A program made the translations under genes and the position numbers. Positions 18,290 through 28,145 of a DNA stretch of 64,000 nucleotides are shown here, in pieces. The stretch covers positions 62,001 through 126,000 of the forward strand of contig NZ_SMLL01000004.1 in the NCBI RefSeq assembly GCF_004681965.1, in the 5' to 3' direction. The notes under the pieces are model-generated. The model was not told where the DNA came from and searched no databases. It saw nothing but the letters and a program-made list of their open reading frames with translations. The DNA is from Ramlibacter rhizophilus. GTDB lineage: Bacteria > Pseudomonadota > Gammaproteobacteria > Burkholderiales > Burkholderiaceae_C. How positions within the stretch are numbered: the first letter of the stretch is position 1; each line of letters opens with the position of its first letter.

Positions 18290-19525
18290 ATGAATCAAGC
18301 CGTTGTAACAGAACGCTTCACGGTGAGCGACCGGGTCCGGGACGCCATGGCCGTGAGCTTGCGCGGCTGCGAGGAGCTGTTGCCGCAGGACGAGTGGCTG
18401 AAGAAACTCGCCCGCAGCGAAGCCACCGGGACGCCGCTTCGCATCAAGCTGGGACTGGACCCCACGGCGCCGGACATCCATATCGGCCACACCGTGGTCC
18501 TGAACAAGATGCGCCAGCTGCAGGACCTGGGGCACACGGTCATTTTCCTGATCGGCGACTTCACCTCGATGATCGGCGACCCCTCCGGCCGCAACAGCAC
18601 CCGCCCGCCGCTCACCTCCGAGCAGATTCAGGCCAACGCCGACACCTACTACCGGCAGGCCAGCCTGGTGCTCGATCCGGCGCGTACGGAGATCCGCTAC
18701 AACAGCGAGTGGTCCGACCCGCTGGGCGCGCGCGGGATGATCCAGCTCGCGGCCAAGTACACGGTCGCCCGCATGATGGAGCGCGACGACTTCCACAAGC
18801 GCTTCACCGAAGGCCGCAGCATTTCGGTACACGAGTTTCTTTACCCGCTCATGCAGGGTTACGACTCGGTTGCGCTGCGCAGCGACCTGGAGCTCGGCGG
18901 CACGGACCAGAAGTTCAACCTGCTCATGGGCCGCCACCTGCAGCAGGAGTGGGGCCAGGAGCCGCAGTGCATCCTGACCATGCCGCTGCTCGAAGGCCTG
19001 GACGGTGTCGAGAAGATGTCCAAGAGCAAGGGCAACTACATCGGCGTCACCGAGCCGGCCAACACCCTATTCGCCAAGGTCATGTCCATCTCGGACACCC
19101 TCATGTGGCGCTGGTACACGCTGCTGAGCTTCCGCAGCGAGGCCGAGATCGCGGCCCTGCGCGCCGAGGTGGAGGGGGGCCGCAACCCCCGCGACGCGAA
19201 AGTGGCGCTGGCCCGTGAGCTCACCAGCCGTTTCCACGGCGCGGCGGCCGCCGACGCCGCGGAGCAGGACTTCGTCAATCGCAGCCGCGGCGGCCTGCCC
19301 GAGGAGATGCCGGAGCTGGCCCTGGCCGGCGCGCCGCTGGGCATCGGCGCCCTGCTCAAGCAGGCGGGGCTCGCGCCGTCCACCTCGGAAGCCAACCGAC
19401 TGATCGATGGCGGCGGCGTGCGCGTGGACCAATCGGCGGTGAGCGACAAGGGCCTGAAGCTCGCGGCCGGCACCTACGTCGTGCAGGTGGGCAAGCGCAA
19501 GTTCGCGCGCGTCACGCTCAGCTGA
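18290..19525 (+). CDS. tyrS: Tyrosyl-tRNA synthetase
   Basis: 411-aa class I aminoacyl-tRNA synthetase. The HIGH signature is HIGHT (near residue 65) and the KMSKS loop is KMSKSKGN (near 243-250). A C-terminal S4-like RNA-binding domain ([13 protein letters not shown]) follows. The length and sequence fit the TyrS class common in proteobacteria other than E. coli (TyrZ-like). It is divergent from the M23 gene across 165 bp; no strong Shine-Dalgarno is seen. Confidence 0.97.
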   Translation: MNQAVVTERFTVSDRVRDAMAVSLRGCEELLPQDEWLKKLARSEATGTPLRIKLGLDPTAPDIHIGHTVVLNKMRQLQDLGHTVIFLIGDFTSMIGDPSGRNSTRPPLTSEQIQANADTYYRQASLVLDPARTEIRYNSEWSDPLGARGMIQLAAKYTVARMMERDDFHKRFTEGRSISVHEFLYPLMQGYDSVALRSDLELGGTDQKFNLLMGRHLQQEWGQEPQCILTMPLLEGLDGVEKMSKSKGNYIGVTEPANTLFAKVMSISDTLMWRWYTLLSFRSEAEIAALRAEVEGGRNPRDAKVALARELTSRFHGAAAADAAEQDFVNRSRGGLPEEMPELALAGAPLGIGALLKQAGLAPSTSEANRLIDGGGVRVDQSAVSDKGLKLAAGTYVVQVGKRKFARVTLS

Positions 19526-19547
19526 CCGGCGCTGCGCCCGCGCGCCG

Positions 19548-20479
19548 ATGTCCGAGCCCCTGGTTTCGCGCCTGACTCCGCAGCGGCTCATGCTCGCCTC
19601 GGTCGGCGTGGCGCTGCTGACGATCGCGCTCAAGGGCCTGGCCTGGTGGCTCACCGGCTCGGTCGGGCTGCTGTCGGACGCCCTGGAGTCCTTCGTCAAC
19701 CTCGGCGGCGCCATGTTCGCGCTGGCCATGGTCACGGTCGCCCGCCGCCCGCCCGACGCGGACCACCCCTTCGGCCACCACAAGGCCGAGTACTTCTCCT
19801 CGGGCTTCGAGGGCCTGCTGATCATCGTGGCCGCGGCCGCGATCTTCTGGGCCGCGGGCCAGCGCCTGCTGTCGCCGCAGCCGCTGCAGCGCCTGGATTG
19901 GGGCCTGGCCCTGTCGGTGCTCAGCTCGGTGTTCAATGGCGTGCTGGCCTGGCTGCTGCTGCGGGTGGGTCGCGAACGGCGTTCGATCGCGCTGGAGGCC
20001 AACGGCCGGCACCTGGTCACGGACGTCTGGACCTCGGTCGGCGTGATCGCCGGCGTGGCGGCGGTCTGGGCCACGGGCTGGCTGTGGCTGGACCCGGTGG
20101 TGGCCATCGCCGTGGCGCTCAACATCCTGCGCGAGGGCTACTCGCTGGTGCACCGCTCCTCGCAGGGCCTGATGGACCAGGCGCTGGAGCCCGGGGTGCT
20201 GGCCGACATCGAGCGGACCCTCCAGCGCTTCCACGAACCCGGCGTGCGCTTCGACCACTTGGCCACGCGCACGGCGGGCCAGGCCCGCTTCATCGATCTG
20301 CACATGCACGTGCCGGGCCACTGGACGCTGCGCCGGGCGGCGGAGCTGCGCAATGCGGTGGAGCGCGAGCTGCTGCTCGCCGTCCCCGGGCTGCGCGCCA
20401 CCATCCAGCTGCTGCCCACGGACGTGGAGGCGCATGCCCCCGTGACCGAGGCGCGCGACGACGAAGCGCAGGCCGGCTG

Positions 20480-20480
<1 letters not shown>
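19548..20480 (+). CDS. Cation diffusion facilitator family metal transporter
   Basis: 310 aa with about six transmembrane helices in the first 205 residues and a cytoplasmic C-terminal domain. CDF signatures are [17 protein letters not shown] in TM2, [13 protein letters not shown] in the loop and HLVTDVWTS in TM5, supplying metal-site Asp/His residues. It probably exports divalent cations such as Zn or Fe; specificity cannot be read from the sequence. Its stop overlaps the dtd start by one base. Confidence 0.93.
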
Positions 20481-20913
<433 letters not shown>

Positions 20914-20917
<4 letters not shown>

Positions 20918-21612
20918 AAGATGAATCCGCCCTGGCGGCGGATGGCCTCGGAAGGCGGCCCGGCCACGAGCTCGGCCAGCCGCTGCGCGAGCGCGGGTTG
21001 CGCCGCGTGGGTGCACACCGCCAGCACATAGTCGGTGGCCAGCTCGAACTCGGCCGGCAAGGAGCCGACCAGTTCCACGCCGGGTGTGTAGTTGATCTCG
21101 GTCTCCTGGGTGCAGCCGATGACGTCCTTGCGCGGGGACCGCGCCATCTCACCCATGGCCGTCGCGCCGTTGGGGAAGGGACGCAGCCGCGCGGCCAGGG
21201 GCTCGGCCAGGCCGAGCGCCGTGAGCACGCTCATGAAGTGGATGCCGGCGGTCGCCAGCTGGGGGTCGGGGTGGTAGATCTCGCTGGCGGCGCGGAACGC
21301 CGCCGCCAGCGCCTCGCGCCCGCCGATGTCGGGGTGGGGGCTGCCGGCCTGCACGGCGATGCCGGTGCGCACCAGGCCGAGCGAGCGCTCGGAGCCGGCA
21401 CGCACGTGGCCCGACGCGACCAGCTGCGCGACCAGCGGGCGCGTGAGGATGACGAGGTCGCAGGGCGCCCCGGCCAACAGGCGGTCGCGCATCTGGCCAA
21501 CGGCGCTGAAGGTGGCGTCCACGCCCGCGCCGGCCTGTTGTTCGAACTGCGCCTGCACGCCGCGCACCACGGCCGCCGCCGCGCCGCCGCTCAGTACCTT
21601 GACCTGGCTCAT
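20914..21612 (-). CDS. ModA-like substrate-binding domain protein without signal peptide
   Basis: 232 aa from ATG at 21612. The fold signature is that of type II periplasmic binding proteins close to Mod[22 protein letters not shown] at the start (the core being SGGAAAAVV), DLVILTRPL, and a C-terminal [25 protein letters not shown]. There is no hydrophobic signal sequence; an in-frame upstream extension to 21657 does not add one. It may therefore act in the cytoplasm, perhaps as a ligand sensor, or be a decayed binding protein. It is last in the molybdoenzyme operon, 45 bases after the large subunit, and overlaps the dtd stop. Confidence 0.78.
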
Positions 21613-21657
21613 GGCCTTACCTGCCTCTGTCATCTGCTGGTGGGGTTGGAAAAACAA

Positions 21658-23802
21658 TCATGCCGCCTGCGCCGCCTCCAGCAGCGCGTCGGCCGTATAG
21701 GGCATGCGGCGCAGCCGCAGGCCCAGGGCGTCGTGGATGGCGTTGCCGATGGCCGCGGCCGCCGGGCCGCAACTGCACTCGCCGGCTCCCAGCGAGGGCA
21801 TCTCGGGCCGGTCCAGCAGCGACACCTCGACCGGCGGCGCCTCGCCGAAGCCCAGGATCGGGTAGGACTCCCAGTCGGCCGAGCGGATGCCCTCGGCCGA
21901 GACCTGCGCGGCTTCGCACAGCGTCCAGCTCGCGGCCTGCAGCGCGCCGCCTTCGAGCTGGTTGCGCACACCGTCGGGGTGGACGAGGCGGCCCAGGTCG
22001 GCTGCGATCCACAGCTTGCGAAGCTTCACGCGCTCCTCGACCACCAGGTCGGCGGCCACGGCGCACCAGGCGCCGCTGTTCTTGTAGCGGGCGAAACCGA
22101 TGCCGCGGCCGAAGCCTTCCCGGTCCGCCTCCGGCTGCGGCAGGCCCCAGCCGCACAGGCGCGCGAGTTCGCGCAGCACGGCTCGCGCACGCTCGTCCTC
22201 CAGGTGGTCCAGCCGGTATTGCAGCGGGTCGCGGCCGAGGGCGGCGGCGATGTCCTCCAGCAACGCTTCGGCCGCGGCCACGTTCACGTGCGCGCCCAGC
22301 GAGCGCAGGGCCGACACGCGCAGCGGCATCGACAGCACGCGGTGGCTCAGGACCCGTGCGCGCGGCACGGCATACGGCGGCGCCGCGTTGCGATCGGCGC
22401 CGCCGCCCGCGGCCGGAGCGGCATTGACCGCCATCGTGACCGGGAAGGGCTGCGCCGTCTGCCAGGCGCCGAGCAGCGCGGGCGTGGCGCCGCGGCCGGG
22501 GCGGGTGCCATGGCCCTGGCTCCAGACCGATTGCGTCCAGGCCGCCAGCCGACCGTCCGCGCCGACCACCGCCTCGACCTCCACCGTCATTGCCGGTCCC
22601 ATCGGCGCGCGGCTCATCTCCTGCTCGCGGGTCCACTCCAGGCGCACCGGCCGGCCCTCGGCGTGGCGGGCCAGCCAGGCGGCGTCGAAGGCCACGTCGT
22701 CGGCGCCGTTGTGCCCGTAGCAGCCCGCCGCCTCGGCGTGGCAGACCGTGATGGCGTCGGGCGCCATGCCGAAGGCCAGCGCCAGGTCGCGGCGCAGGTT
22801 GAAGATGCCCTGCGAATGCGTCCACACCTGCAGCGCCTCGCCCTCCCACCGGGCGATGGCGCAGCACAGGCCGATGGAGGCGTGCTGCAGCCAGCCGCGT
22901 GTGATCGCCGTCCTGAAGACGCGTGCGCCCGGCGCGTCGGCACCGGGCTCGACCGGCTCGCGCTCCAGCAGCGTCACGCTGTCCAGGGGCTGCGACTTCA
23001 GCCAGTGTTCGAGCTCGCGCGCTTGCGGCACCTCGGCATGCTCGTGCCAGGGCGGCGCTTTCGCGACACGCGCCGAGCAGCGGTCGAGCGCGTTGGTGCG
23101 CGCGGCAAGCACGCCCACCAGCAGGCCGTCCCGCACCACCTGCAGCACGCCGGGGATCGCCGCGAGCTGTGGCTGCAGCGTCGCCCAGGCGTCCTCGTCC
23201 ATGCGCGCCTGCAGGGTGGCGGGCCGGAAGATCCGCCCGCGCAGCATGCCGGGCAGCTCCAGGTCGTGCAGGAAACGGAACTCGCCGAACACTTTCTGTG
23301 CCACGTCCGGGCGCGGTCGGTCGCTCCAGCGCGACGGCCTGGTGCTCGGCCCGCCGGCCTGCGCGGCATCGACCGGCTCCTGCAGCAGGGCCTCGTCCAC
23401 GAGCTCCGCGTAGGCGAGCCGATGCGGCCCGGCGACGAATGCGCCGGCCGACAGGTGCACGTCCTTGTCGTCCACGCCCGCGCGCAGGGCCGCATGCCGG
23501 CGGCAGGCTTCGCGCAGGTGCGCGGCCGCCAGGCGCAAGGCGGCGCCCGAGTGCTGCACCGACAGGCTGCCCGAGGTGACCGCCTCGTCGGGGCTCGTCG
23601 CCGTGGTGGGCCGGACCATCTCGATCCGGTCCGGCTCCAGCGCCAGCTCCTCGGCCACGATCAGCCGCAGTGCGTGCGAGATGCCCTGGCCCAGGTCCAC
23701 CTTGCCGGAGCTGGCCTGCACGCGGCCATCCGGTCCCATGCGCAGCCACTGGCCGACCAGGGGGTGCTGGCGCAGCGCCTCGGGCACGGCCGTCGCGGTC
23801 AT
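21658..23802 (-). CDS. Xanthine dehydrogenase family molybdopterin-binding subunit
   Basis: 714-aa large subunit of a molybdenum hydroxylase (aldehyde oxidase/xanthine dehydrogenase family). It contains GKVDLGQGISHALRLIVAEEL, HNGADDVAFDAAWLA and, near the C-terminus, GAGECSCGPAAAAIGNAI with the expected catalytic glutamate in the GE pair. It resembles the isoquinoline/nicotinate dehydrogenase branch that uses a separate small 2Fe-2S subunit; the substrate is not predictable. No FAD subunit or cytochrome gene accompanies it. ATG at 23802 overlaps the 2Fe-2S gene by four bases. Confidence 0.92.
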   Translation of the reverse strand: MTATAVPEALRQHPLVGQWLRMGPDGRVQASSGKVDLGQGISHALRLIVAEELALEPDRIEMVRPTTATSPDEAVTSGSLSVQHSGAALRLAAAHLREACRRHAALRAGVDDKDVHLSAGAFVAGPHRLAYAELVDEALLQEPVDAAQAGGPSTRPSRWSDRPRPDVAQKVFGEFRFLHDLELPGMLRGRIFRPATLQARMDEDAWATLQPQLAAIPGVLQVVRDGLLVGVLAARTNALDRCSARVAKAPPWHEHAEVPQARELEHWLKSQPLDSVTLLEREPVEPGADAPGARVFRTAITRGWLQHASIGLCCAIARWEGEALQVWTHSQGIFNLRRDLALAFGMAPDAITVCHAEAAGCYGHNGADDVAFDAAWLARHAEGRPVRLEWTREQEMSRAPMGPAMTVEVEAVVGADGRLAAWTQSVWSQGHGTRPGRGATPALLGAWQTAQPFPVTMAVNAAPAAGGGADRNAAPPYAVPRARVLSHRVLSMPLRVSALRSLGAHVNVAAAEALLEDIAAALGRDPLQYRLDHLEDERARAVLRELARLCGWGLPQPEADREGFGRGIGFARYKNSGAWCAVAADLVVEERVKLRKLWIAADLGRLVHPDGVRNQLEGGALQAASWTLCEAAQVSAEGIRSADWESYPILGFGEAPPVEVSLLDRPEMPSLGAGECSCGPAAAAIGNAIHDALGLRLRRMPYTADALLEAAQAA

Positions 23803-24257
23803 GCGCTGGCCTTCAGCACGGCGCGGACGATGCGGTTGTGCACACCGCAGCGACACAGGTTGCGCTCCAGCGCCTGCCGGACGGCCGCTTCGTCGGGATG
23901 CGGCTCGCGGCGCAGCAGCTCGGCCGCCCGCATCAGCATGCCGCTGGTGCACCAGCCGCATTGCAGCGCCTGCTCGTCGATGAACGCAGTCTGCAGCGGA
24001 TGGGGCGCGTCGCGGCTGCCGAGGCCTTCGAGCGTGGTGACCTGCTTGCCCTCCACCGCCGAAAGCGGCGTGTCACAAGCAGTGACGGCGCGGTCGTCCA
24101 GCAGCACGGTGCAGGCGCCGCACTGGCCCAGGCCGCAGCCCAGGCGGGTGGACTTCAGGCCCAGCGTGTCGCGCAGCGTCCCCAGCAGCGCGTCATCCGG
24201 GTCGCCCGCGACCGCACAGGCCTCGCCATTCACCGTGAATGCGATCGTCCCCGCCAA
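23799..24257 (-). CDS. 2Fe-2S subunit of molybdenum hydroxylase
   Basis: 152 aa with both expected clusters: plant-type GCGLGQCGACTVLLDD plus a downstream Cys in TACDTP, and the alpha-helical domain with CGWCTSGM and CRC. It transfers electrons from the molybdopterin subunit encoded next. The start is TTG at 24257, since a stop lies three codons above and GGAG is nine bases upstream. No FAD subunit follows. Confidence 0.93.
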   Translation of the reverse strand: MAGTIAFTVNGEACAVAGDPDDALLGTLRDTLGLKSTRLGCGLGQCGACTVLLDDRAVTACDTPLSAVEGKQVTTLEGLGSRDAPHPLQTAFIDEQALQCGWCTSGMLMRAAELLRREPHPDEAAVRQALERNLCRCGVHNRIVRAVLKASA

Positions 24258-24263
24258 GGCGTG

Positions 24264-25232
24264 TCACTCCGGCTTCGCGCCGGAGACCTTGACGATCTCC
24301 GCCCACTTGGCGATGTCCTCGTTCAGGTGCTTGGTGAATTCCGGCACGCTCATGGACATGGGCACCGCGCCCTGCTTGGCCCAGGCGGACTTCACCTCCG
24401 GGTCGGCCACGATGCGGCGCACCGCGGCATTGAGCTTGTTCACCACCTCGGGCGGCGTGCCCTTGGGCGCCATCAGGCCCAGCCAGATGGTGGCTTCGTA
24501 CTTCGGCACCGTCTCGGCCACGGTGGGCATATCGGGGCTGGAGCGGGTCAGGCCCGTGGTGGCGAGGCCGCGCACCTTGCCCTCCTTGGCCATGGGCGCC
24601 ATGGTCGTGACCGCGTCGAACATCATGTCCACCTGGCCGCCCACGACGTCGGTGCGCGCGCCGGAGCTGCCCTTGTAGGGCACGTGCGTGAGGTTGACGC
24701 CGGCCATGTGCTTGAACAGCTCGCCGGCCATGTGGTAGGGCGTGCCGGTGCCGGACGACGCATAGTTCAGCTTGCCGGGCTGCGCCTTGGCCAGCGCGAT
24801 CAGCTCAGGGAGCGTCTTGGCCTTGACGGAGGGATGCACGACCAGCATCAGGTCCGAGTAGTTCACCGGCGCGATGCCGACGAAGTCGTCCATCAGCTTG
24901 AAGGGCTTGTTCGGCAGCAGCGTCTCGTTCACCGTGTGGGTGTTGGACATCATGAGCAGCGTGTAGCCGTCCGCCGGCGACTTGGCCACCGCCTCGGTGC
25001 CGATCACCGCGCCGGCGCCAGGCTTGTTCTCGACCACGAAGGGCTGCTTGAGCTCGCTCGACAGGCGCTGGCCGATGAAGCGCGCGTAGTTGTCGGCCGG
25101 GCCGCCGGCGGCAAAGGGCACGACGATCTTGACCGAGCGGCTGGGGTAGTCGGCCTGCGCGAATGCGCCGGCGGCGGTGACCGAAAAGGCGGCCGCGAGG
25201 ACCAGCTTGAGCGGATGTCTGGCGAGCTTCAT
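24264..25232 (-). CDS. Bug family tripartite tricarboxylate transporter substrate-binding protein
   Basis: 322 aa: signal peptide cleaved near AFAQA, then the Bug fold with DYPSRSVKIVVPFAAGGPADNYAR (SVKIVVPFAAGG is the hallmark) and GAGAVIGTEAVAKSPADGYTLL. Bug proteins bind carboxylated or aromatic-acid-like ligands in the periplasm. ATG at 25232 has AGGAG nine bases upstream. No TctA/TctB partner is in the window, as is usual for the expanded Bug families of Burkholderiales. It heads the operon of the molybdenum hydroxylase genes and is divergent from the GntR regulator, so its ligand may be the enzyme's substrate. Confidence 0.95.
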   Translation of the reverse strand: MKLARHPLKLVLAAAFSVTAAGAFAQADYPSRSVKIVVPFAAGGPADNYARFIGQRLSSELKQPFVVENKPGAGAVIGTEAVAKSPADGYTLLMMSNTHTVNETLLPNKPFKLMDDFVGIAPVNYSDLMLVVHPSVKAKTLPELIALAKAQPGKLNYASSGTGTPYHMAGELFKHMAGVNLTHVPYKGSSGARTDVVGGQVDMMFDAVTTMAPMAKEGKVRGLATTGLTRSSPDMPTVAETVPKYEATIWLGLMAPKGTPPEVVNKLNAAVRRIVADPEVKSAWAKQGAVPMSMSVPEFTKHLNEDIAKWAEIVKVSGAKPE

Positions 25233-25254
25233 GAACTTGTCTCCTGCATGGGTG

Positions 25255-25376
25255 GATTGGTTCTTTTTGGGCTTACGGTGAACCAATCGCCTCATGCTAC
25301 TCCGCAGGTCGATGGCAACGGATCAGGGTATGTACGAGCCCGTGCGAACTGGCGTGATTGGTACGATTTGGTCAAT
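25255..25376. promoter_or_regulatory. Intergenic control region with four GATTGGT-type boxes
   Basis: GATTGGTTC (25255-25263) and its exact inverse GAACCAATC (25280-25288) flank a 16-bp spacer near the Bug gene. GATTGGTAC (25356-25364) and GATTTGGTC (25365-25373) are adjacent direct copies near the GntR start. Such clustering in a divergent promoter suggests operators for the FadR-type regulator. Confidence 0.6.
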
Positions 25377-25395
25377 ATTTCTGGAGCTCGTCTGC

Positions 25396-26067
25396 GTGAA
25401 CGCCGCCACCACCCTGCGTGATTTCCTCCTGACCGGCATGCACGGCGGCCAGTGGCGCAGCGCCGACCGCCTGCCGACCGAGCGCGCGCTGAGCGAGCAG
25501 TTCGGCCTCAGCCGCGGTTCGGTGCGCAAGGTGCTGCAGGAGCTGCGTGACATGGGCCTGATCAGCCAGACCGTGGGCAGCGGCACCTACGTGACCGAGC
25601 AGGCGCCCGGCCTGCTGGCGAGCATGGCCAGCGACGACCCGCTGCGCCACACCAGTCCGGCCGAACTGATGGAAGCGCGGCTCGCCCTGGAGCCGGCCAT
25701 CCTGGAGATGGTGGTGGGCAACGCCACCCCGGCCGACTTCCGGCAGATGGAGGAATGCTGCGCGCGCGCCGAGGCGGCCGGCACGCTGGAGGAGTTCGAG
25801 CACTGGGACGGCAGGCTGCACGAGGTGATCGCCCAGGCGGCGCACAACAGCTTCGTGGCCAGCGTCTTTCGCCTCATGAACCAGGTGCGCTCGCAGACGG
25901 AGTGGGGCGCGCTCAAGCGCCGCAGCGTCACGCCCGAACGCCGCGCGCACTACCAGGGCGAGCACCGCCAGCTGGTGCGCGCCCTGCAGGCCCGGGACCT
26001 CGACCTGGCCCGCAGCGTGGCCACCGAGCACCTGGTGCGGGTGCGGCGCAATATGCTCAATTACTAG
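25396..26067 (+). CDS. GntR/FadR-family transcriptional regulator
   Basis: 223 aa from GTG at 25396, with GGAG nine bases upstream; an in-frame extension to 25294 would cover the likely operators and is not favoured. N-terminal winged helix-turn-helix with LPTERALSEQFGLSRGSVRKVL and an FCD-type all-helical ligand domain (ARLALEPAILEMVVG, EFEHWDGRLHEVIAQAAHN, EHRQLVRALQARD). FCD regulators respond to small organic acids. It probably controls the divergent Bug-molybdenum hydroxylase operon. It converges with ybeY with a two-base gap. Confidence 0.92.
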   Translation: MNAATTLRDFLLTGMHGGQWRSADRLPTERALSEQFGLSRGSVRKVLQELRDMGLISQTVGSGTYVTEQAPGLLASMASDDPLRHTSPAELMEARLALEPAILEMVVGNATPADFRQMEECCARAEAAGTLEEFEHWDGRLHEVIAQAAHNSFVASVFRLMNQVRSQTEWGALKRRSVTPERRAHYQGEHRQLVRALQARDLDLARSVATEHLVRVRRNMLNY

Positions 26068-26069
26068 TG

Positions 26070-26519
26070 CTAGTACGGGTCCGGATAACCCAGCGATCCC
26101 AGCAGCAGGACCTCCAGCGCCTCCATCTCGAAGGCCTCGCGTTCGCTGCGTTCGTGGTCCCAGCCCTGCGCGTGCAGCGTGCCGTGCACCAGCAGGTGGG
26201 CGTAGTGCGCCTCCAGCGCCTTGCGCTGCTCGCGCGCCTCGCGTTCGACCACCGGGCCGCACAGCACCAGGTCGCAGGCCACGACGGGTTCACGCGCGTA
26301 GTCGAAGGTGAGCACGTTGGTGGCGTAGTCGCGGCCGCGGAACTGCCGGTTCAGGGCCTGGCCCTCGGTCTCGCCCACCACCCGCACGGTCAGCTCGCCC
26401 GGGCCTTGCAGCGCGTGCGAGATCCAGCGCGCCACGCGCGCGCGCCGCAGCACCTGGCGGTGCCGGTCCACGCCGTCGAAGGCGGCGAACTGGAGGGACA
26501 GCGACAGCGCAACGCTCAT
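26070..26519 (-). CDS. ybeY: Endoribonuclease YbeY (rRNA maturation factor)
   Basis: 149 aa. The zinc-binding signature [12 protein letters not shown] gives the H-x3-H-x5-H pattern, and NVLTFDY is typical. YbeY is required for 16S rRNA 3'-end maturation and 70S ribosome quality control. ATG at 26519 overlaps the phoH stop by four bases, the conserved phoH-ybeY arrangement. Confidence 0.96.
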   Translation of the reverse strand: MSVALSLSLQFAAFDGVDRHRQVLRRARVARWISHALQGPGELTVRVVGETEGQALNRQFRGRDYATNVLTFDYAREPVVACDLVLCGPVVEREAREQRKALEAHYAHLLVHGTLHAQGWDHERSEREAFEMEALEVLLLGSLGYPDPY

Positions 26520-27466
26520 GCCGCGGCGGCGCCCTTGCGGCGCGCCGCGTCGTAGGCATCGACGATGCGTGCAACCAGCGGGTGCCGCACCACGTCGGCG
26601 CTGGTGAAGCGGGTGTGGGCGATGCCCTTGACCCGCTTGAGGATGTGCTCGGCCTCCACCAGGCCCGAGAGCTGGCCGCGCGGCAGGTCGATCTGGCTGA
26701 TGTCGCCCGTCACCACCGCCTTGCTGCCGAAGCCGATGCGCGTGAGGAACATCTTCATCTGCTCGGGGGTGGTGTTCTGCGCCTCGTCCAGGATGACGAA
26801 GGCGTTGTTGAGCGTTCGCCCGCGCATGAAGGCGAGCGGAGCGATCTCCAGCGCACTGCGCTCGAAGGCCTTGGTGACGCGGTCGAAGCCCATGAGGTCG
26901 TAGAGCGCGTCGTAGAGCGGCCGCAGGTACGGGTCCACCTTCTGCGAGAGGTCGCCGGGCAGGAAGCCCAGTTTCTCGCCGGCTTCCACCGCCGGGCGGG
27001 TCAGCACGATGCGCTGCACGCTGCTGCGCTCCAGCGCGTCCACCGCGCAGGCCACGGCCAGGTAGGTCTTGCCGGTGCCGGCCGGTCCGATGCCGAAGGT
27101 GATGTCGTGCCGCGCGATGTTGTCCAGGTACACGCCCTGGTTGGGCGTGCGGGCCTTCAGGTCGCTGCGCCGCGTCTGCAGCACCAGGGCGCCGTTTTCG
27201 TCCTCGGCCAGGCTCTGTTCGCCGGCCATGGTCAGCTGCACGATCTCGGGCGCGATCGGGCGCGCGGCGATCTCGTAGAGCGCCTGCAGCACCTCCAGCG
27301 CGCGCTGCGCCTTGGGCTTGGGGCCTTCGACCTTGAACTGCTCGTGGCGGTGCGCGATGGCGACCTGCAGGCCGGCCTCGATGCTGCGCAGGTGTTCGTC
27401 GGCGGGCCCGCAGAGATTGGCCAGGCGGGTGTTGTTCGGGGGAGAGAAGGTGTGTCGGAGGATCAA
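26516..27466 (-). CDS. PhoH family ATPase (PhoL)
   Basis: 316 aa. Walker A is [11 protein letters not shown] (near residue 127) and the Walker B/DEAQ motif is [21 protein letters not shown]. PhoH-like proteins are RNA-associated ATPases, commonly partnered with YbeY. The start is TTG at 27466: homologues begin with the [20 protein letters not shown] segment and no ATG or GTG is available upstream. Only 26 bp separate it from the divergent ruvA start. Confidence 0.94.
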   Translation of the reverse strand: MILRHTFSPPNNTRLANLCGPADEHLRSIEAGLQVAIAHRHEQFKVEGPKPKAQRALEVLQALYEIAARPIAPEIVQLTMAGEQSLAEDENGALVLQTRRSDLKARTPNQGVYLDNIARHDITFGIGPAGTGKTYLAVACAVDALERSSVQRIVLTRPAVEAGEKLGFLPGDLSQKVDPYLRPLYDALYDLMGFDRVTKAFERSALEIAPLAFMRGRTLNNAFVILDEAQNTTPEQMKMFLTRIGFGSKAVVTGDISQIDLPRGQLSGLVEAEHILKRVKGIAHTRFTSADVVRHPLVARIVDAYDAARRKGAAAA

Positions 27467-27492
27467 GCTGATAATCCCGCAAGAGGACGAGC

Positions 27493-28068
27493 ATGATAGG
27501 CAGATTGACCGGAACCCTGGCCGACAAGAACCCGCCGCAGATCCTGCTGGACTGCCAGGGCGTCGGCTATGAAGTGGATGTCCCCATGAGCACCTTCTAC
27601 AACCTGCCCGGACTGGGCGAGAAGGTGTCGCTGCTGACCCACTTCGTGGTGCGCGAGGATGCGCAGGTGCTCTATGGTTTCGGCAGCCCCGGCGAGCGCG
27701 AGGCCTTCCGGCAACTCATTCGTATTTCCGGCGTCGGACCGCGCACGGCCCTCTCGGTCCTTTCGGGGATGAGCGTCGCGGACATCGCCCAGGCGGTCAC
27801 GGCCCAGGACACGGGCCGGCTGACCAAGGTGCCAGGCATCGGCAAGAAGACCGCCGAGCGCCTGCTGCTGGAGCTCAAGGGCAAGATCGGCGCCGATCTG
27901 GGGCCCAGCCCCGCCGGTTCGGGCAGCGCTGAACAGGCGGACATCCTGCAGGCCCTGCTGGCCCTGGGCTACAGCGACAAGGAAGCCGGCGCCGCGCTCA
28001 AGGCCTTGCCGCCGGGCCTGAGTGTGAGCGAAGGTATCAAGACCGCGCTGAAGGCCCTCGCCCGGTAG
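27493..28068 (+). CDS. ruvA: Holliday junction DNA helicase subunit RuvA
   Basis: 191 aa: OB-fold N-terminus ([20 protein letters not shown]), two helix-hairpin-helix motifs ([15 protein letters not shown] and [19 protein letters not shown]) and the flexible C-terminal domain III that contacts RuvB ([22 protein letters not shown]). AGAGGACG precedes the ATG. It is separated from ruvB by a lipoprotein protease gene. Confidence 0.98.
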   Translation: MIGRLTGTLADKNPPQILLDCQGVGYEVDVPMSTFYNLPGLGEKVSLLTHFVVREDAQVLYGFGSPGEREAFRQLIRISGVGPRTALSVLSGMSVADIAQAVTAQDTGRLTKVPGIGKKTAERLLLELKGKIGADLGPSPAGSGSAEQADILQALLALGYSDKEAGAALKALPPGLSVSEGIKTALKALAR

Positions 28069-28145
28069 TGCGAAGGAGCTGCGTCGGCCCATGGCCGCGC
28101 CTTGCACGCCACAATGCGCCATCAGAATTGAAGAGCGCAGAGAGA

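Noticed and set aside
20998..24678. 1226-residue plus-strand open frame opposite the molybdenum hydroxylase genes
   Set aside because: It is a mirror of real genes with recognisable motifs on the other strand; its composition is that of GC-rich antisense frames.
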